Notes: generated by a model not told the origin, from the sequence alone. 64,000 nucleotides of DNA from Butyrivibrio sp. (GCF_017635265.1 NZ_JAGBLU010000091.1:1-64000); one strand, 5' to 3'. Shown: positions 17,487-25,711, numbered from the stretch's first letter. A program made the numbers and translations.

Positions 17487-18437
17487 ATGGCAAAAGTAGC
17501 ATATTATAACATGCCCGGGGACATCAGTTACGAAAAGCATCTGCTTGATGAATGGAATATAAAGGAACTCATTCCGAAAACAGTCAAAGGAGATGATATT
17601 GTAAATAATCTTCAGGGCTATGACGGACTTGTAACTGAATATACTATTTTGGATGAAAATACACTAAGACAACTTCCGGAGCTTAAAATAATAGCTTTGC
17701 AGAGTGTGGGGTTTGATGAAATAGATATAGCCGGTGCAAGAAGGTGCAATATAGACGTTACAAACTCGCCCGGATACTGTACGGATGAAGTTGCTACACA
17801 TGCTATGGCGCTACTTCTTAGTCTTGTAAGGAAAATAGCTTTTTATGACAAAGCAACGCATGAAGGAAAGTGGGATCCCTTTGAAGGAAACACTATGCAT
17901 AACTTGAAGGGTATGACGGCAGGTCTTTTTTCATTTGGAAGGATTGCCATGACCTTTGCAAATATGCTTAAAGCTTTCGGTGTGAGAGTAATAGCATATG
18001 ATCCTTCAAAAAGTGGTGATTTTATGAAGGATCATGGAGTAGAAAAGGTAGATGATCCAAAAGAACTTGTTTCCAAAAGCGATATCATATCTCTTCATTC
18101 GCCTTTAAACAGCAAGACCTATCATATGATTGATAAGGAACTTTTAAACGCCTGCAAAGAAAATGCCATTTTGATAAATACGGCAAGAGGTGCTCTTATA
18201 GATGAGGATGCTTTATACGAGGCACTTCTTACCGGAAAGATCAGTATGGCAGGCCTGGATGTTTTGGAAGACGAAAAAAGTCATAATTCAAAGCTCTTTT
18301 CGCTAAGCAATGTGATCATAACTCCACACACCGCTTTTTTATCCGAAGAATCCATGCAGGAATGCAGAAAAATAGCACTTGAGCAGCTTGTCACAAAGCT
18401 TATTAAAAATGAAACACCTGAAAATCTGGTAAATTAG
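17487..18437 (+). CDS. D-isomer specific 2-hydroxyacid dehydrogenase family protein
   Basis: 316 aa, with N-terminal substrate lobe and NAD lobe. Seen: LQSVGFDEIDIAGARR, ATHAMALLL, the catalytic Arg in NTARGALIDE, Glu in LDVLEDEKS and His in ITPHTAF. These support interconversion of a 2-keto acid and a D-2-hydroxy acid. The dinucleotide-binding loop reads LFSFGRIAMTFA where the family has GxGxxG: the first Gly is Ser and the last is Ala, so cofactor binding may be altered. It follows the LarA-like gene by 23 bp and ends back to back with the convergent rpiR gene. Likely to act on the same compound as the racemase. Confidence 0.85.
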   Translation: MAKVAYYNMPGDISYEKHLLDEWNIKELIPKTVKGDDIVNNLQGYDGLVTEYTILDENTLRQLPELKIIALQSVGFDEIDIAGARRCNIDVTNSPGYCTDEVATHAMALLLSLVRKIAFYDKATHEGKWDPFEGNTMHNLKGMTAGLFSFGRIAMTFANMLKAFGVRVIAYDPSKSGDFMKDHGVEKVDDPKELVSKSDIISLHSPLNSKTYHMIDKELLNACKENAILINTARGALIDEDALYEALLTGKISMAGLDVLEDEKSHNSKLFSLSNVIITPHTAFLSEESMQECRKIALEQLVTKLIKNETPENLVN

Positions 18438-19310
18438 TTACTTATCGTAATATATTTGGTTTTCCTTTTCAAAGGCTTCAATTTTTGAGATGCGCTTTTT
18501 GACATTAGGAAGTGCTTTTGCAACATCATTCATTAAAAGATTGGTAAATGTAATCGGAACCCCATAATTATTAAATACAGATGATGTTGTTATCGGCAAA
18601 ATAACAGTGTTTTCAGCATCTGCATACATCGGACACATACGGCTGTCAGTTATCAGATGGTATTTAATGCCTGATGCTTTAACCTGTTTTATCATATCAA
18701 TCAGATCATTTGCATAACGTGGGAATGAAAATACCAGAATTCCGGTTTCTTTTTTATTTTTAAAAATGAGGTTTTGAAATTCAATGGAACCGGGAGTTTC
18801 CATATAAACATTATCTCGCATCTTACTTAGCATGTATGTTGCATAAGGAAGAATGGTCGAAGTATATCTGGAAGATACGAGATGTATGCTCTGAGATTCT
18901 GAAATGAATTTGACGAGTTTACTGTATTCATCAGATTCTGTGACAGATAAAAGCTTTTGCAGATTAGCGCATTCTTCATCAATGATTTCTTTATGAATGT
19001 TTCCTTTTTTATCAGCGTTTCTTTGGATTCTGTCGGGGGCAGTTATATTATCACAAAATGTGCTGTGAAGATTTTTTATAAAATCGGAGTATCCAAGGAA
19101 ACCTAAATCCTTACAAAATCTTGAAACGCTTCCCTGACTTATTCCAACAGCGTCTGCAACTTCTTCTGCTGACATAAATCCAAGATCCATATAGTGTTTT
19201 TCTATGTATAAACCGAACTTTTTGTAAGTAGAGGAAGATAATGCAAGGGATGATACCCTGTCCATCATTTCTTCGTAACTGATAGGAGATGTTTTTTTAT
19301 TTTTTCTCAT
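18438..19310 (-). CDS. RpiR-family transcriptional regulator
   Basis: 290 aa. N-terminal HTH_6 domain: SAEEVADAVGISQGSVSRFCKDLGFLGYSDF is cut by the family pattern that begins with VSxFCKxLGF-type recognition. The C-terminal half is a SIS sugar-isomerase domain (SIHLVSSRYTSTILPYATYMLSK; FSFPRYANDLIDMI), which in this family senses a phosphorylated or acidic metabolite. It is the only minus-strand gene of the island, divergent from the M20 gene. Related palindromes at 7488, 13153 and 19335 suggest that it controls the island. Confidence 0.85.
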   Translation of the reverse strand: MRKNKKTSPISYEEMMDRVSSLALSSSTYKKFGLYIEKHYMDLGFMSAEEVADAVGISQGSVSRFCKDLGFLGYSDFIKNLHSTFCDNITAPDRIQRNADKKGNIHKEIIDEECANLQKLLSVTESDEYSKLVKFISESQSIHLVSSRYTSTILPYATYMLSKMRDNVYMETPGSIEFQNLIFKNKKETGILVFSFPRYANDLIDMIKQVKASGIKYHLITDSRMCPMYADAENTVILPITTSSVFNNYGVPITFTNLLMNDVAKALPNVKKRISKIEAFEKENQIYYDK

Positions 19311-19334
19311 ATTAAGAACCCCGATGTAAAAATT

Positions 19335-19347
19335 ATGATAAAATCAT
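19335..19347. promoter_or_regulatory. Candidate operator between rpiR and the M20 gene
   Basis: ATGAT-AAA-ATCAT inverted repeat in the 126-bp divergent region. The same half-sites overlap the -10 boxes of hutU and of the ABC operon, though with spacers of 0 and 4, so the match is not exact. Confidence 0.35.
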
Positions 19348-19436
19348 TCATTTGCCGTCGCGCGTGAATACAATCATTAAAACACGCCATGCCGGTACTG
19401 TCAATTCAAATTGGTTTTATCAGAAAAGAGGCATAT

Positions 19437-20633
19437 ATGAATATTGAAAACGAACTTAAGGAACTTACCTGTACTATTGCCAACCCCGGACTTAATGAAG
19501 ATGGATCCTATTCAAGGTTACCTTTTTCTGAGGAATATTTTTTATCAGTCCAGATTACCGCAGATATATTGGAAAAAGAAGATCTTGATGTACACATAGA
19601 TACTGTAGGGAATGTTATAGGTACCTTAAAAGGAACGAATCCCGAAAGAGGAAAGATCATGATAGGTTCGCACCTTGATTCCGTCAAGGAGGGCGGCCTA
19701 TATGACGGAGCGCTGGGGGTTGCTTCAGCCATTATGTGTATAAAGCTTTTAAAGGAAAACAATATAAAATTGAAGCATGACCTTTTGATAAGCGGATTGC
19801 AGGCGGAAGAAGGAAGCCCGCTTGGTGGTACTTTTGGCAGTCGTTCCATGATGGGACTTATTTCTATTGATGAAGAATATGAGAAAGTTCTCAGAAGCTA
19901 TGGCATCACAAAAGATGATATAGAAAAAGCCAAAATAGATACCGGTGATATTAAAGGGTATATGGAGCTACATATAGAGCAGGGAAAAATACTTGAAACC
20001 GGCAACATTTCCATAGGAATAGTAACAGGAATAGTCGGAATTTCAAGGTATATGATAACAATAAAAGGGGAATGTAACCATGCAGGCACAACGCCTATGA
20101 GGATGCGAAAAGATGCCCTTATCTGTGCAGCCAAGGTTCTTACATTTATAGATGATCAGGCAAAGGGAAGAAAAGATAATCTTGTCGCAACTGTAGCACG
20201 TATGGAAATATTGCCTTCTGCGATAGCGGTTATTCCCGGTGAAGTACAGATGCTGCTTGAAGTAAGGGATATGGAAAAGGCTTCAATAGATGCGTTTATG
20301 GAGAAGGTAAAGGGCTTTTGTGATCAGCTTGAAGGATTTGATATAGATATTCGGATAATAATAGAGAAGCCGTCAGTTTATTGTGATACAGATTTTGGAG
20401 ATGCCATAAGAGAAGCCTGTGATATAGAGGATTTAACCTATACAGCAATCCAAAGCGGCGCAGGGCATGACGGTAATGCCTTTGGCAGTAAAATGCCAAT
20501 AGGAATGATATTTGTACCAAGTGTTAACGGATTAAGTCATTGTAAGGAGGAGTATACAAAATGGGAAGACGCTGAAAAAGGTGTCAGAGCCTTGTACCGT
20601 ACGCTGCTGCTTTTGGATGAAAAAATTTTTTAA
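19437..20633 (+). CDS. M20-family amidohydrolase (N-carbamoyl-amino-acid hydrolase/allantoate amidohydrolase type)
   Basis: 398 aa zinc-dependent hydrolase of the HyuC/AmaB/AllC group. Metal ligands are visible in order: His in GSHLDSV, Asp in YDGALGV, Glu pair in QAEEGSPLGG, His in ELHIEQG and His in LSHCKEEYT. The dimerisation lid begins near ITIKGECNHAGTTPM. This group removes carbamoyl, formyl or formimidoyl groups from amino acids. In this setting it could finish the hut route by hydrolysing N-formylglutamate, since no HutG is present; that is inference. ATG 19437 has AAGAGG upstream; the frame opens at 19389 without a ribosome site. Confidence 0.8.
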   Translation: MNIENELKELTCTIANPGLNEDGSYSRLPFSEEYFLSVQITADILEKEDLDVHIDTVGNVIGTLKGTNPERGKIMIGSHLDSVKEGGLYDGALGVASAIMCIKLLKENNIKLKHDLLISGLQAEEGSPLGGTFGSRSMMGLISIDEEYEKVLRSYGITKDDIEKAKIDTGDIKGYMELHIEQGKILETGNISIGIVTGIVGISRYMITIKGECNHAGTTPMRMRKDALICAAKVLTFIDDQAKGRKDNLVATVARMEILPSAIAVIPGEVQMLLEVRDMEKASIDAFMEKVKGFCDQLEGFDIDIRIIIEKPSVYCDTDFGDAIREACDIEDLTYTAIQSGAGHDGNAFGSKMPIGMIFVPSVNGLSHCKEEYTKWEDAEKGVRALYRTLLLLDEKIF

Positions 20634-20642
20634 AAAAATATC

Positions 20643-20670
20643 TTGCCAAACCGGTTGCAATCTGTATACT
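20643..20670 (+). promoter_or_regulatory. Promoter of the ATP-grasp operon (leader copy B)
   Basis: TTGCCA, 16-bp spacer, TATACT, starting only 9 bp after the M20 stop codon. Same geometry as the promoter at 4595. Confidence 0.7.
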
Positions 20671-20677
20671 AGTAGAT

Positions 20678-20801
20678 AAACAAAGGCGTTTTGATTCACA
20701 CAGTGTTTCAGAGCGCCTTTTCTTTTATTCTTTTTCATTATAACTAATCCTATATAAGTGCAATGAGACAATGGCGTTTCGGATCGATACCGGAACGTCA
20801 T
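20678..20801 (+). repeat. Duplicated nitrogen-type leader, copy B (two hairpins)
   Basis: Copy of 4630-4753 with six substitutions and no gaps. Hairpin 1 is 20682-20720 with a T-rich tail; hairpin 2 is TGGCGTTTCGG 20772-20782 pairing with CCGGAACGTCA 20790-20800. The two changes in the 3' arm of hairpin 2 turn one G-U into A-U and one G-C into G-U, so the stem survives. The T run after hairpin 2 is eroded (CATTTATTAATT), so it should terminate less well than copy A. Confidence 0.75.
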
Positions 20802-20816
20802 TTATTAATTTAGGAA

Positions 20817-20894
20817 GAATTACACCATCTGTTTTATTTCAGAAGAAGGGAATCGGCTTATGAACAATGTAAATCTGCTAAAGCACACAGATGA
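20817..20894 (+). pseudogene. Remnant of a FUSC-HAD 3' end overlapping the ATP-grasp start
   Basis: About 40 nt before the ATP-grasp start matches the end of the FUSC-HAD gene: both encode LFYF(K/R)RRESA. In this copy the frame runs on past the ATP-grasp ATG and stops at 20892. The rest of the gene is missing; the junction with the leader lies near 20817-20825. It shows that leader, FUSC-HAD and ATP-grasp were once one contiguous operon. Confidence 0.7.
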
Positions 20895-22179
20895 TGTCAA
20901 TGCTCTGCTGGCAAGGTATGGAGTGAAATTCGGAATCTATAAGAATAACGAGTTTAAGGAACAGCTTTTTCCTTTTGATGCCATACCAAGGATCATAGAA
21001 CATGATGAATTTGTATACCTTGAAAAAGGGCTAAAACAGCGAGTTACTGCATTAAATCTTTTTCTTAAGGACATATACAGTGATAAGAAGATAGTCAGGG
21101 ACGGCGTTGTGCCGGAGGATTTTATCTTTGCGTCAAGCGGCTATATGGTCGAGTGCGAGGGAGTTTGCCCGGTAAAAGGAATTTATTCCCACATATCAGG
21201 AATCGACCTTGTAAAAGGTAAAGACGGGCAGTGGTATATATTGGAGGACAACCTGCGTGTTCCTTCAGGAGCTTCGTATCCCATGATAGCCAGGGAGCTC
21301 TGTAGAAGGAGTTCACCCGGAACATTCAATGATGTCAGGCTTGAAGACAACCGAAATTATGCAAAGCTCCTAAGGCGGACTATGGATAATGTTAATGTCG
21401 GGGGACACACAGTTATCCTAACACCCGGAAGATATAATGCTGCATATTTTGAACATTCTTATCTTGCTGAGCAGACGGGAGCACATCTTGCCAACGGTTC
21501 TGAGCTGATCGTGGAAAATGACAAGCTATACTTTATAACTGCTGATGGAAAGCATGAGAGAGTCGGGGCTGTTTACAGAAGAATCTCTGATGAATACCTT
21601 GATCCTATGAATTTCAACCCCGAGTCTGTCATAGGAATTCCGCATATCTATGATGTTTTCAGGAAAGGCAACGTTGCCCTGATAAACGCACCGGGCAATG
21701 GTATTGCTGATGATAAAGGCATTTACTATTTCGTCCCCAAAATGATCAGCTATTATCTGGGCGAAGAGCCAATACTCCAGAATGCACCGACATATCTGCC
21801 CTTCTATGAAGAAGATATGAAATATGTGCTTGATAAGTTTGACAGTTTGGTACTCAAGGATGTGGCAGAAGCGGGTGGCTATGGAGTGGTGTTTGGCAGT
21901 TCAATGACAATGGAACAGAAGGAGAGCTTTATAAAACTTCTCAAGGCAGAGCCAAGAAGGTTTATCGCACAGGAAGTCATCGACTTCCAGGATCTGGATA
22001 TTCTTGAAGGCGATGATATGGTTCCAAGAAAAGCAGACCTCAGGGCATTTGTACTGATGGCAGATGAGCCACTTGTATGGAAAAGTGGTCTTACGCGTTT
22101 TTCAAGGAATCCTGACTCATTCATTGTAAATTCTTCACAGGGAGGAGGGTTTAAGGATACATGGGTATTATCTCAGTAG
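20860..22179 (+). CDS. Circularly permuted ATP-grasp ligase
   Basis: 439 aa of the circularly permuted ATP-grasp type 2 family (DUF404/DUF407), slightly shorter than the usual 470 or so. Family segments seen: RVTALNLFLKDIYSDKKIVRDGVVPEDFIF, ILEDNLRVPSGASYPMIARE, GHTVILTPGRYNAAYFEHSYL, DEYLDPM, NAPGNGIADDK, PYL-type AFVPKMISYYLGEE-like block and LKDVAEAGGYGVVFG. ATP-grasp enzymes join a carboxylate to an amine. This family always travels with alpha-E and transglutaminase proteins, as here, and has been predicted to make a peptide or amide, but its product is unknown. The alpha-E gene overlaps its end by 19 bp. Confidence 0.85.
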   Translation: MNNVNLLKHTDDVNALLARYGVKFGIYKNNEFKEQLFPFDAIPRIIEHDEFVYLEKGLKQRVTALNLFLKDIYSDKKIVRDGVVPEDFIFASSGYMVECEGVCPVKGIYSHISGIDLVKGKDGQWYILEDNLRVPSGASYPMIARELCRRSSPGTFNDVRLEDNRNYAKLLRRTMDNVNVGGHTVILTPGRYNAAYFEHSYLAEQTGAHLANGSELIVENDKLYFITADGKHERVGAVYRRISDEYLDPMNFNPESVIGIPHIYDVFRKGNVALINAPGNGIADDKGIYYFVPKMISYYLGEEPILQNAPTYLPFYEEDMKYVLDKFDSLVLKDVAEAGGYGVVFGSSMTMEQKESFIKLLKAEPRRFIAQEVIDFQDLDILEGDDMVPRKADLRAFVLMADEPLVWKSGLTRFSRNPDSFIVNSSQGGGFKDTWVLSQ

Positions 22180-22826
22180 AACAGACAAACAGATTATACT
22201 GGCTGGGAAGATATGCAGAGCGGGTGTACACGTTGGTTAGATGTTATTTCAAAAGCTATGACACCATGATTGATGAAATCCGTGAAAGCTATCATGATTT
22301 TTGCCAGATGATTGATATACCGGACATTTACAAGGACAAGCAGGACTTTATGAAATCTTATCCCTTTGATGAGAACAATCCTGATTCAATAATCAGTAAT
22401 CTCATTAAGGCTTATGATAATGCAATCGTGCTGAGAGAAAGCATTGGCTCAGAGTCTCTTTCATACATACAGCTTGCAATTTATGAGATGAACAAGGCAA
22501 AGCTCAGCGATGCACCTCTTATTGAGCTGCAGTTTGTGATAGATGATATTCTCGCGTTTTGGGGAATGATAGATGACAAGCTGGATGATGATCACGTAAG
22601 GAACATAATCAAGTCAGGAAAAAGGATTGAACGATTTGATCTTTATGCAAGACTTGGCCTTGGAAGAGAGGTGCTGGTAAGAGAGGCAAACAGAATGATT
22701 CCAAGGATTGAAAAGAGCGGTATGGACATAAAAAAAGACAGACTCGAGGAAATCCGCAAGGCTGTGGAAGAACAGGAAGTAGATTATTACGGTGTGATAA
22801 GAATGGTAGAAACATTGATCACCTAA
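22161..22826 (+). CDS. Alpha-E domain protein (DUF403)
   Basis: 221 aa, all-helical by composition, starting SVEQTNRLYWLGRYAERVYTLVR, the conserved start of the alpha-E family. Most family members are about 300 aa, so this is a short version. The WLGRYAER motif holds conserved Arg and Glu residues suspected of catalysis. Activity is unknown; alpha-E proteins are found only beside circularly permuted ATP-grasp ligases, sometimes fused to them. GGAGGAGGG at 22140-22148 serves as its ribosome site inside the end of the ATP-grasp gene. Confidence 0.8.
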   Translation: MGIISVEQTNRLYWLGRYAERVYTLVRCYFKSYDTMIDEIRESYHDFCQMIDIPDIYKDKQDFMKSYPFDENNPDSIISNLIKAYDNAIVLRESIGSESLSYIQLAIYEMNKAKLSDAPLIELQFVIDDILAFWGMIDDKLDDDHVRNIIKSGKRIERFDLYARLGLGREVLVREANRMIPRIEKSGMDIKKDRLEEIRKAVEEQEVDYYGVIRMVETLIT

Positions 22827-22845
22827 GGTTTAAGGATGTGATGTC

Positions 22846-23682
22846 ATGAAAAAACTTCATTTTGATTATTGCATGGAAATCCGCTATTCTGCTGATGTTT
22901 CATGGTGCTGCTACACTATAAAGTGTATCCCAAAGGATAGTGACAGACAGAAAATATCGAATATAAAGATCGATATGATACCAGAAACAAAAGCAGAATG
23001 GGCTACCGATTCCCACGGAAACAGATACATATATGGCAGCAATGAGATACCGCATTCATATTTTAAATATCACATTAAGGGTGATGCAGAATGCGGATGT
23101 GCGACGCATGAATCTGTTGCGACTGAAACTGAAGAGATGATATACAGGCATAGTCATGGAATTACTGATCCTGGAGAAAGGCTTAGGGAGTATATGGAAT
23201 CCATAAGGGCTTCTATGCCTTCTTTTGATGATTTGAGATCACTTGATAAGGCAAAGCAGATAATGGAAAGACTGCATGGTTACCTTGTTTATGAAAAAGG
23301 CTGCACCGGCATAGGCACAGGGGCTGAGGAAGCTTTTTCTATTGGAAGGGGAGTATGCCAGGATTATTCCCATATCATGATCTCACTCCTTAATATGTCA
23401 GGATGTTCAGCCAGATACGTAACCGGACTCATCATAGGAGAGGGTGAATCTCATGCATGGGTGGAAGTTGTAGATGATGGAAAATGGTATGGCCTTGACC
23501 CGACAAATAATATTCTGGTGCAAGACTCACACATAAAAATAGGCTGTGGCAGGGATGCAACTGAGTGCCAGATTAATAGGGGGATTATGCATGGGGGAGG
23601 AGAGCAGACACAGGATATATATGTGAATGTATCTGAGATAAGCCCCGGACAGAGCATCATAAGCAGAGGAGCATTGTTCTGA
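22846..23682 (+). CDS. Transglutaminase-like cysteine protease
   Basis: 278 aa. The papain-like triad is clear: Cys171 in GVCQDYSHIM, His203 in SHAWVEV and Asp218 in GLDPTNN. The N-terminal region (LHFDYCMEIRYSADVSWCCYTIKCIP) matches the beta-sandwich that precedes transglutaminase domains in this genomic context. Such proteins hydrolyse or transfer amide bonds. There is no signal peptide, so it acts in the cytosol with the ATP-grasp and alpha-E partners. Its stop overlaps the start of the next gene (TGATG). Confidence 0.85.
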   Translation: MKKLHFDYCMEIRYSADVSWCCYTIKCIPKDSDRQKISNIKIDMIPETKAEWATDSHGNRYIYGSNEIPHSYFKYHIKGDAECGCATHESVATETEEMIYRHSHGITDPGERLREYMESIRASMPSFDDLRSLDKAKQIMERLHGYLVYEKGCTGIGTGAEEAFSIGRGVCQDYSHIMISLLNMSGCSARYVTGLIIGEGESHAWVEVVDDGKWYGLDPTNNILVQDSHIKIGCGRDATECQINRGIMHGGGEQTQDIYVNVSEISPGQSIISRGALF

Positions 23683-24629
23683 TGATAAAAACTGTAGCAG
23701 AGGTAGCACTACCAGTTGATGAAGTTTTAAGAATAAAAAAAAGACGCATATTGCCGGATGGCTCTGAAAGTGTTCCGAAGCGAATAAGCATTGTTACAGG
23801 AATACACGGAGATGAGCTTGAAGGGCAGTATGTATGCTTTGAGCTTGCAAGGCAGATAGAGGAAAACAAAAAGTGCCTTAAGGGAATAGTTGACATCTAC
23901 CCTGCCATGAATCCACTTGGGATAGACTCGGTGACCCGAGGGATACCAGCTTTTGACCTTGATATGAACAGGATATTTCCGGGAAATACAGAAGGCAATA
24001 TGACAGAATTACTTGCTGCAAATATTTTAAAGGATGTATCAGGATCCGCTGTGGTGCTGGATATACATGCAAGTAATATTTATCTTACTGAGATTCCGCA
24101 GATAAGAATCAACAGACTCCATAAAGAAGAACTTGTCCCACTTGCAAAGCACTGCAATGTTGATTTTGTCTGGATACATGAAGCAAGTACTGTTCTTGAG
24201 TCTACGTTTGCATACAGCCTAAACCATGCGGGAACACCATGCCTTGTTGTTGAGATGGGCGTTGGGATGCGTATAACAAAAGAGTACGGTGACCAGCTTG
24301 TGGATGGGATACTGGGGCTAATGCATTATATGGGAATGTGGACCGGAGAAACGAAAACACCAAGAAAGCCTATTGTTTCTGAGAATGCTGAAGATGTCTG
24401 TTTTCTCAATGCGGCATCAGGTGGGCTTTTTATCCCTGATGTGAAGCACTGGGAGAAGCTTTGCAAGGGCGACAGGATTGGGAGGATTATTGATCCGCTT
24501 TCCGGGCAGGTTTTACAAAATGTTGAAAGTCCTGTAGACGGAATTCTTTTTACCATAAGAGAATATCCGATTGTTGATGAAGGATCGCTCATTGGCAGAC
24601 TGCTTAAAAAGGAAGTCATGGCTGTATGA
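23682..24629 (+). CDS. M14-type carboxypeptidase/deacylase (succinylglutamate desuccinylase-aspartoacylase family), intact zinc site
   Basis: 315 aa. Zinc ligands of the family are all present: His42 and Glu45 in GIHGDELEG, and His129 in VLDIHAS; NRIFPGN and the late Glu in VVEMGVG also match. A C-terminal barrel-like domain (ESPVDGILFTIREYPIVDEGSLIGRL) is typical of this family. Members remove an acyl or amino-acid group from an amide. Inside the ATP-grasp operon it is the natural candidate to break down whatever the ligase makes. Overlaps the transglutaminase stop by one base and the next gene by four. Confidence 0.8.
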   Translation: MIKTVAEVALPVDEVLRIKKRRILPDGSESVPKRISIVTGIHGDELEGQYVCFELARQIEENKKCLKGIVDIYPAMNPLGIDSVTRGIPAFDLDMNRIFPGNTEGNMTELLAANILKDVSGSAVVLDIHASNIYLTEIPQIRINRLHKEELVPLAKHCNVDFVWIHEASTVLESTFAYSLNHAGTPCLVVEMGVGMRITKEYGDQLVDGILGLMHYMGMWTGETKTPRKPIVSENAEDVCFLNAASGGLFIPDVKHWEKLCKGDRIGRIIDPLSGQVLQNVESPVDGILFTIREYPIVDEGSLIGRLLKKEVMAV

Positions 24630-25546
24630 AAAAGAAGATTATTTATGAGATCAAAGGGCTGTACAGAGACAGTTTCAGAATAACAGGTTTTGAATTTGGA
24701 AAGGGCAAAAAGTCTCTATGCATTGTCGGAAGCATGCGGGGAAATGAAGTTCAGCAGTTATACTGTTGTTCCCAGCTTGTAAAAAAATTCAGGCAGCTTG
24801 AGGAAGAAAGACGAATCCGTCCGGATGTCAAAATTCTGATTATACCCTGCTGTAACCCATATTCGATTAATACGCAGAAGCGATTCTGGACTATTGATAA
24901 TACTGACATAAACAGAATGTTCCCAGGGTATGACCTAGGGGAGACTACCCAGAGAATTGCCGACGGCATTTTTTCTCAGATAAAAGATTACGAGTATGGG
25001 ATTCAGTTTACATCATTTTACATGCCGGGTGAGTTTATACCACATGTGAGACTAATGGATGAAGGATATTCTGATGTTATAACGGCAATGAAGTTTGGAA
25101 TGCCTTACGTTGTAAAAAGAACTGTCAGACCGTATGATACGGCAACGCTGAACTATAACTGGCAGGTGTGGAACACAAAAGCATACAGCCTCTATACATC
25201 TACAACAAGCAGGATTGATAAAAAGAGTGCCGGTCAGGCAGTGCTGTCTATTCTTAGATTCTGCAAAAGCGTTGGATTTGTAAAATACCAGGAAAATGGT
25301 GATCACCCGTCAATAGTTATAAGTGATAAGGAGCTGATTAGTGTCAGAACTGCCAAATCAGGCATATTTGAACCGCTTGTAAAAGTGGGAGACAGTGTGG
25401 ATGAGGGGACTCCTCTTGCTGAGATCATAAATCCCTATGATGGTTCAGTAATGGAAACATTGTACGCGCCAAGAAGAGGTACGCTGTTCTTTATGCATTC
25501 TGACCCGATTACATATGCGGAAACAGCAGTGATAAAGATGGTATGA
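24626..25546 (+). CDS. M14-family paralogue lacking zinc ligands (probable non-catalytic partner)
   Basis: 306 aa, paralogous to the preceding gene along its whole length (NTDINRMFPGYD, late VDEGTPLAEIINPYDGSVMETLYAPRRGTLFF). The zinc site is gone: the first His is Arg38 (SMRGNEV), and the third ligand, at the same residue number 129, is Thr (IQFTSF). Glu41 remains. A pseudoenzyme that pairs with the intact protein is the simplest reading. Translational coupling (ATGA) would give equal amounts of both. Confidence 0.75.
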   Translation: MKKKIIYEIKGLYRDSFRITGFEFGKGKKSLCIVGSMRGNEVQQLYCCSQLVKKFRQLEEERRIRPDVKILIIPCCNPYSINTQKRFWTIDNTDINRMFPGYDLGETTQRIADGIFSQIKDYEYGIQFTSFYMPGEFIPHVRLMDEGYSDVITAMKFGMPYVVKRTVRPYDTATLNYNWQVWNTKAYSLYTSTTSRIDKKSAGQAVLSILRFCKSVGFVKYQENGDHPSIVISDKELISVRTAKSGIFEPLVKVGDSVDEGTPLAEIINPYDGSVMETLYAPRRGTLFFMHSDPITYAETAVIKMV

Positions 25547-25682
25547 GATGTACTATTGATGGGGACTGAGATGATATGGTAAATTGGAAAATAATAGAAT
25601 AAATGCAGGTAAACTGACAAAAAGGGGCCAATCCAGAACTCGTTGTGTATAAAAAGAGATAAAAAATTGTATACAAAATCTC

Positions 25683-25711
25683 TTGACATGTTTTTTATAC
25701 AGGAGTAAACT
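25683..25711 (+). promoter_or_regulatory. amt promoter
   Basis: TTGACA, 17-bp spacer, TAAACT. Followed by CATAAAGACAAAGGCG, the shared start of the nitrogen-type leaders. Confidence 0.65.
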
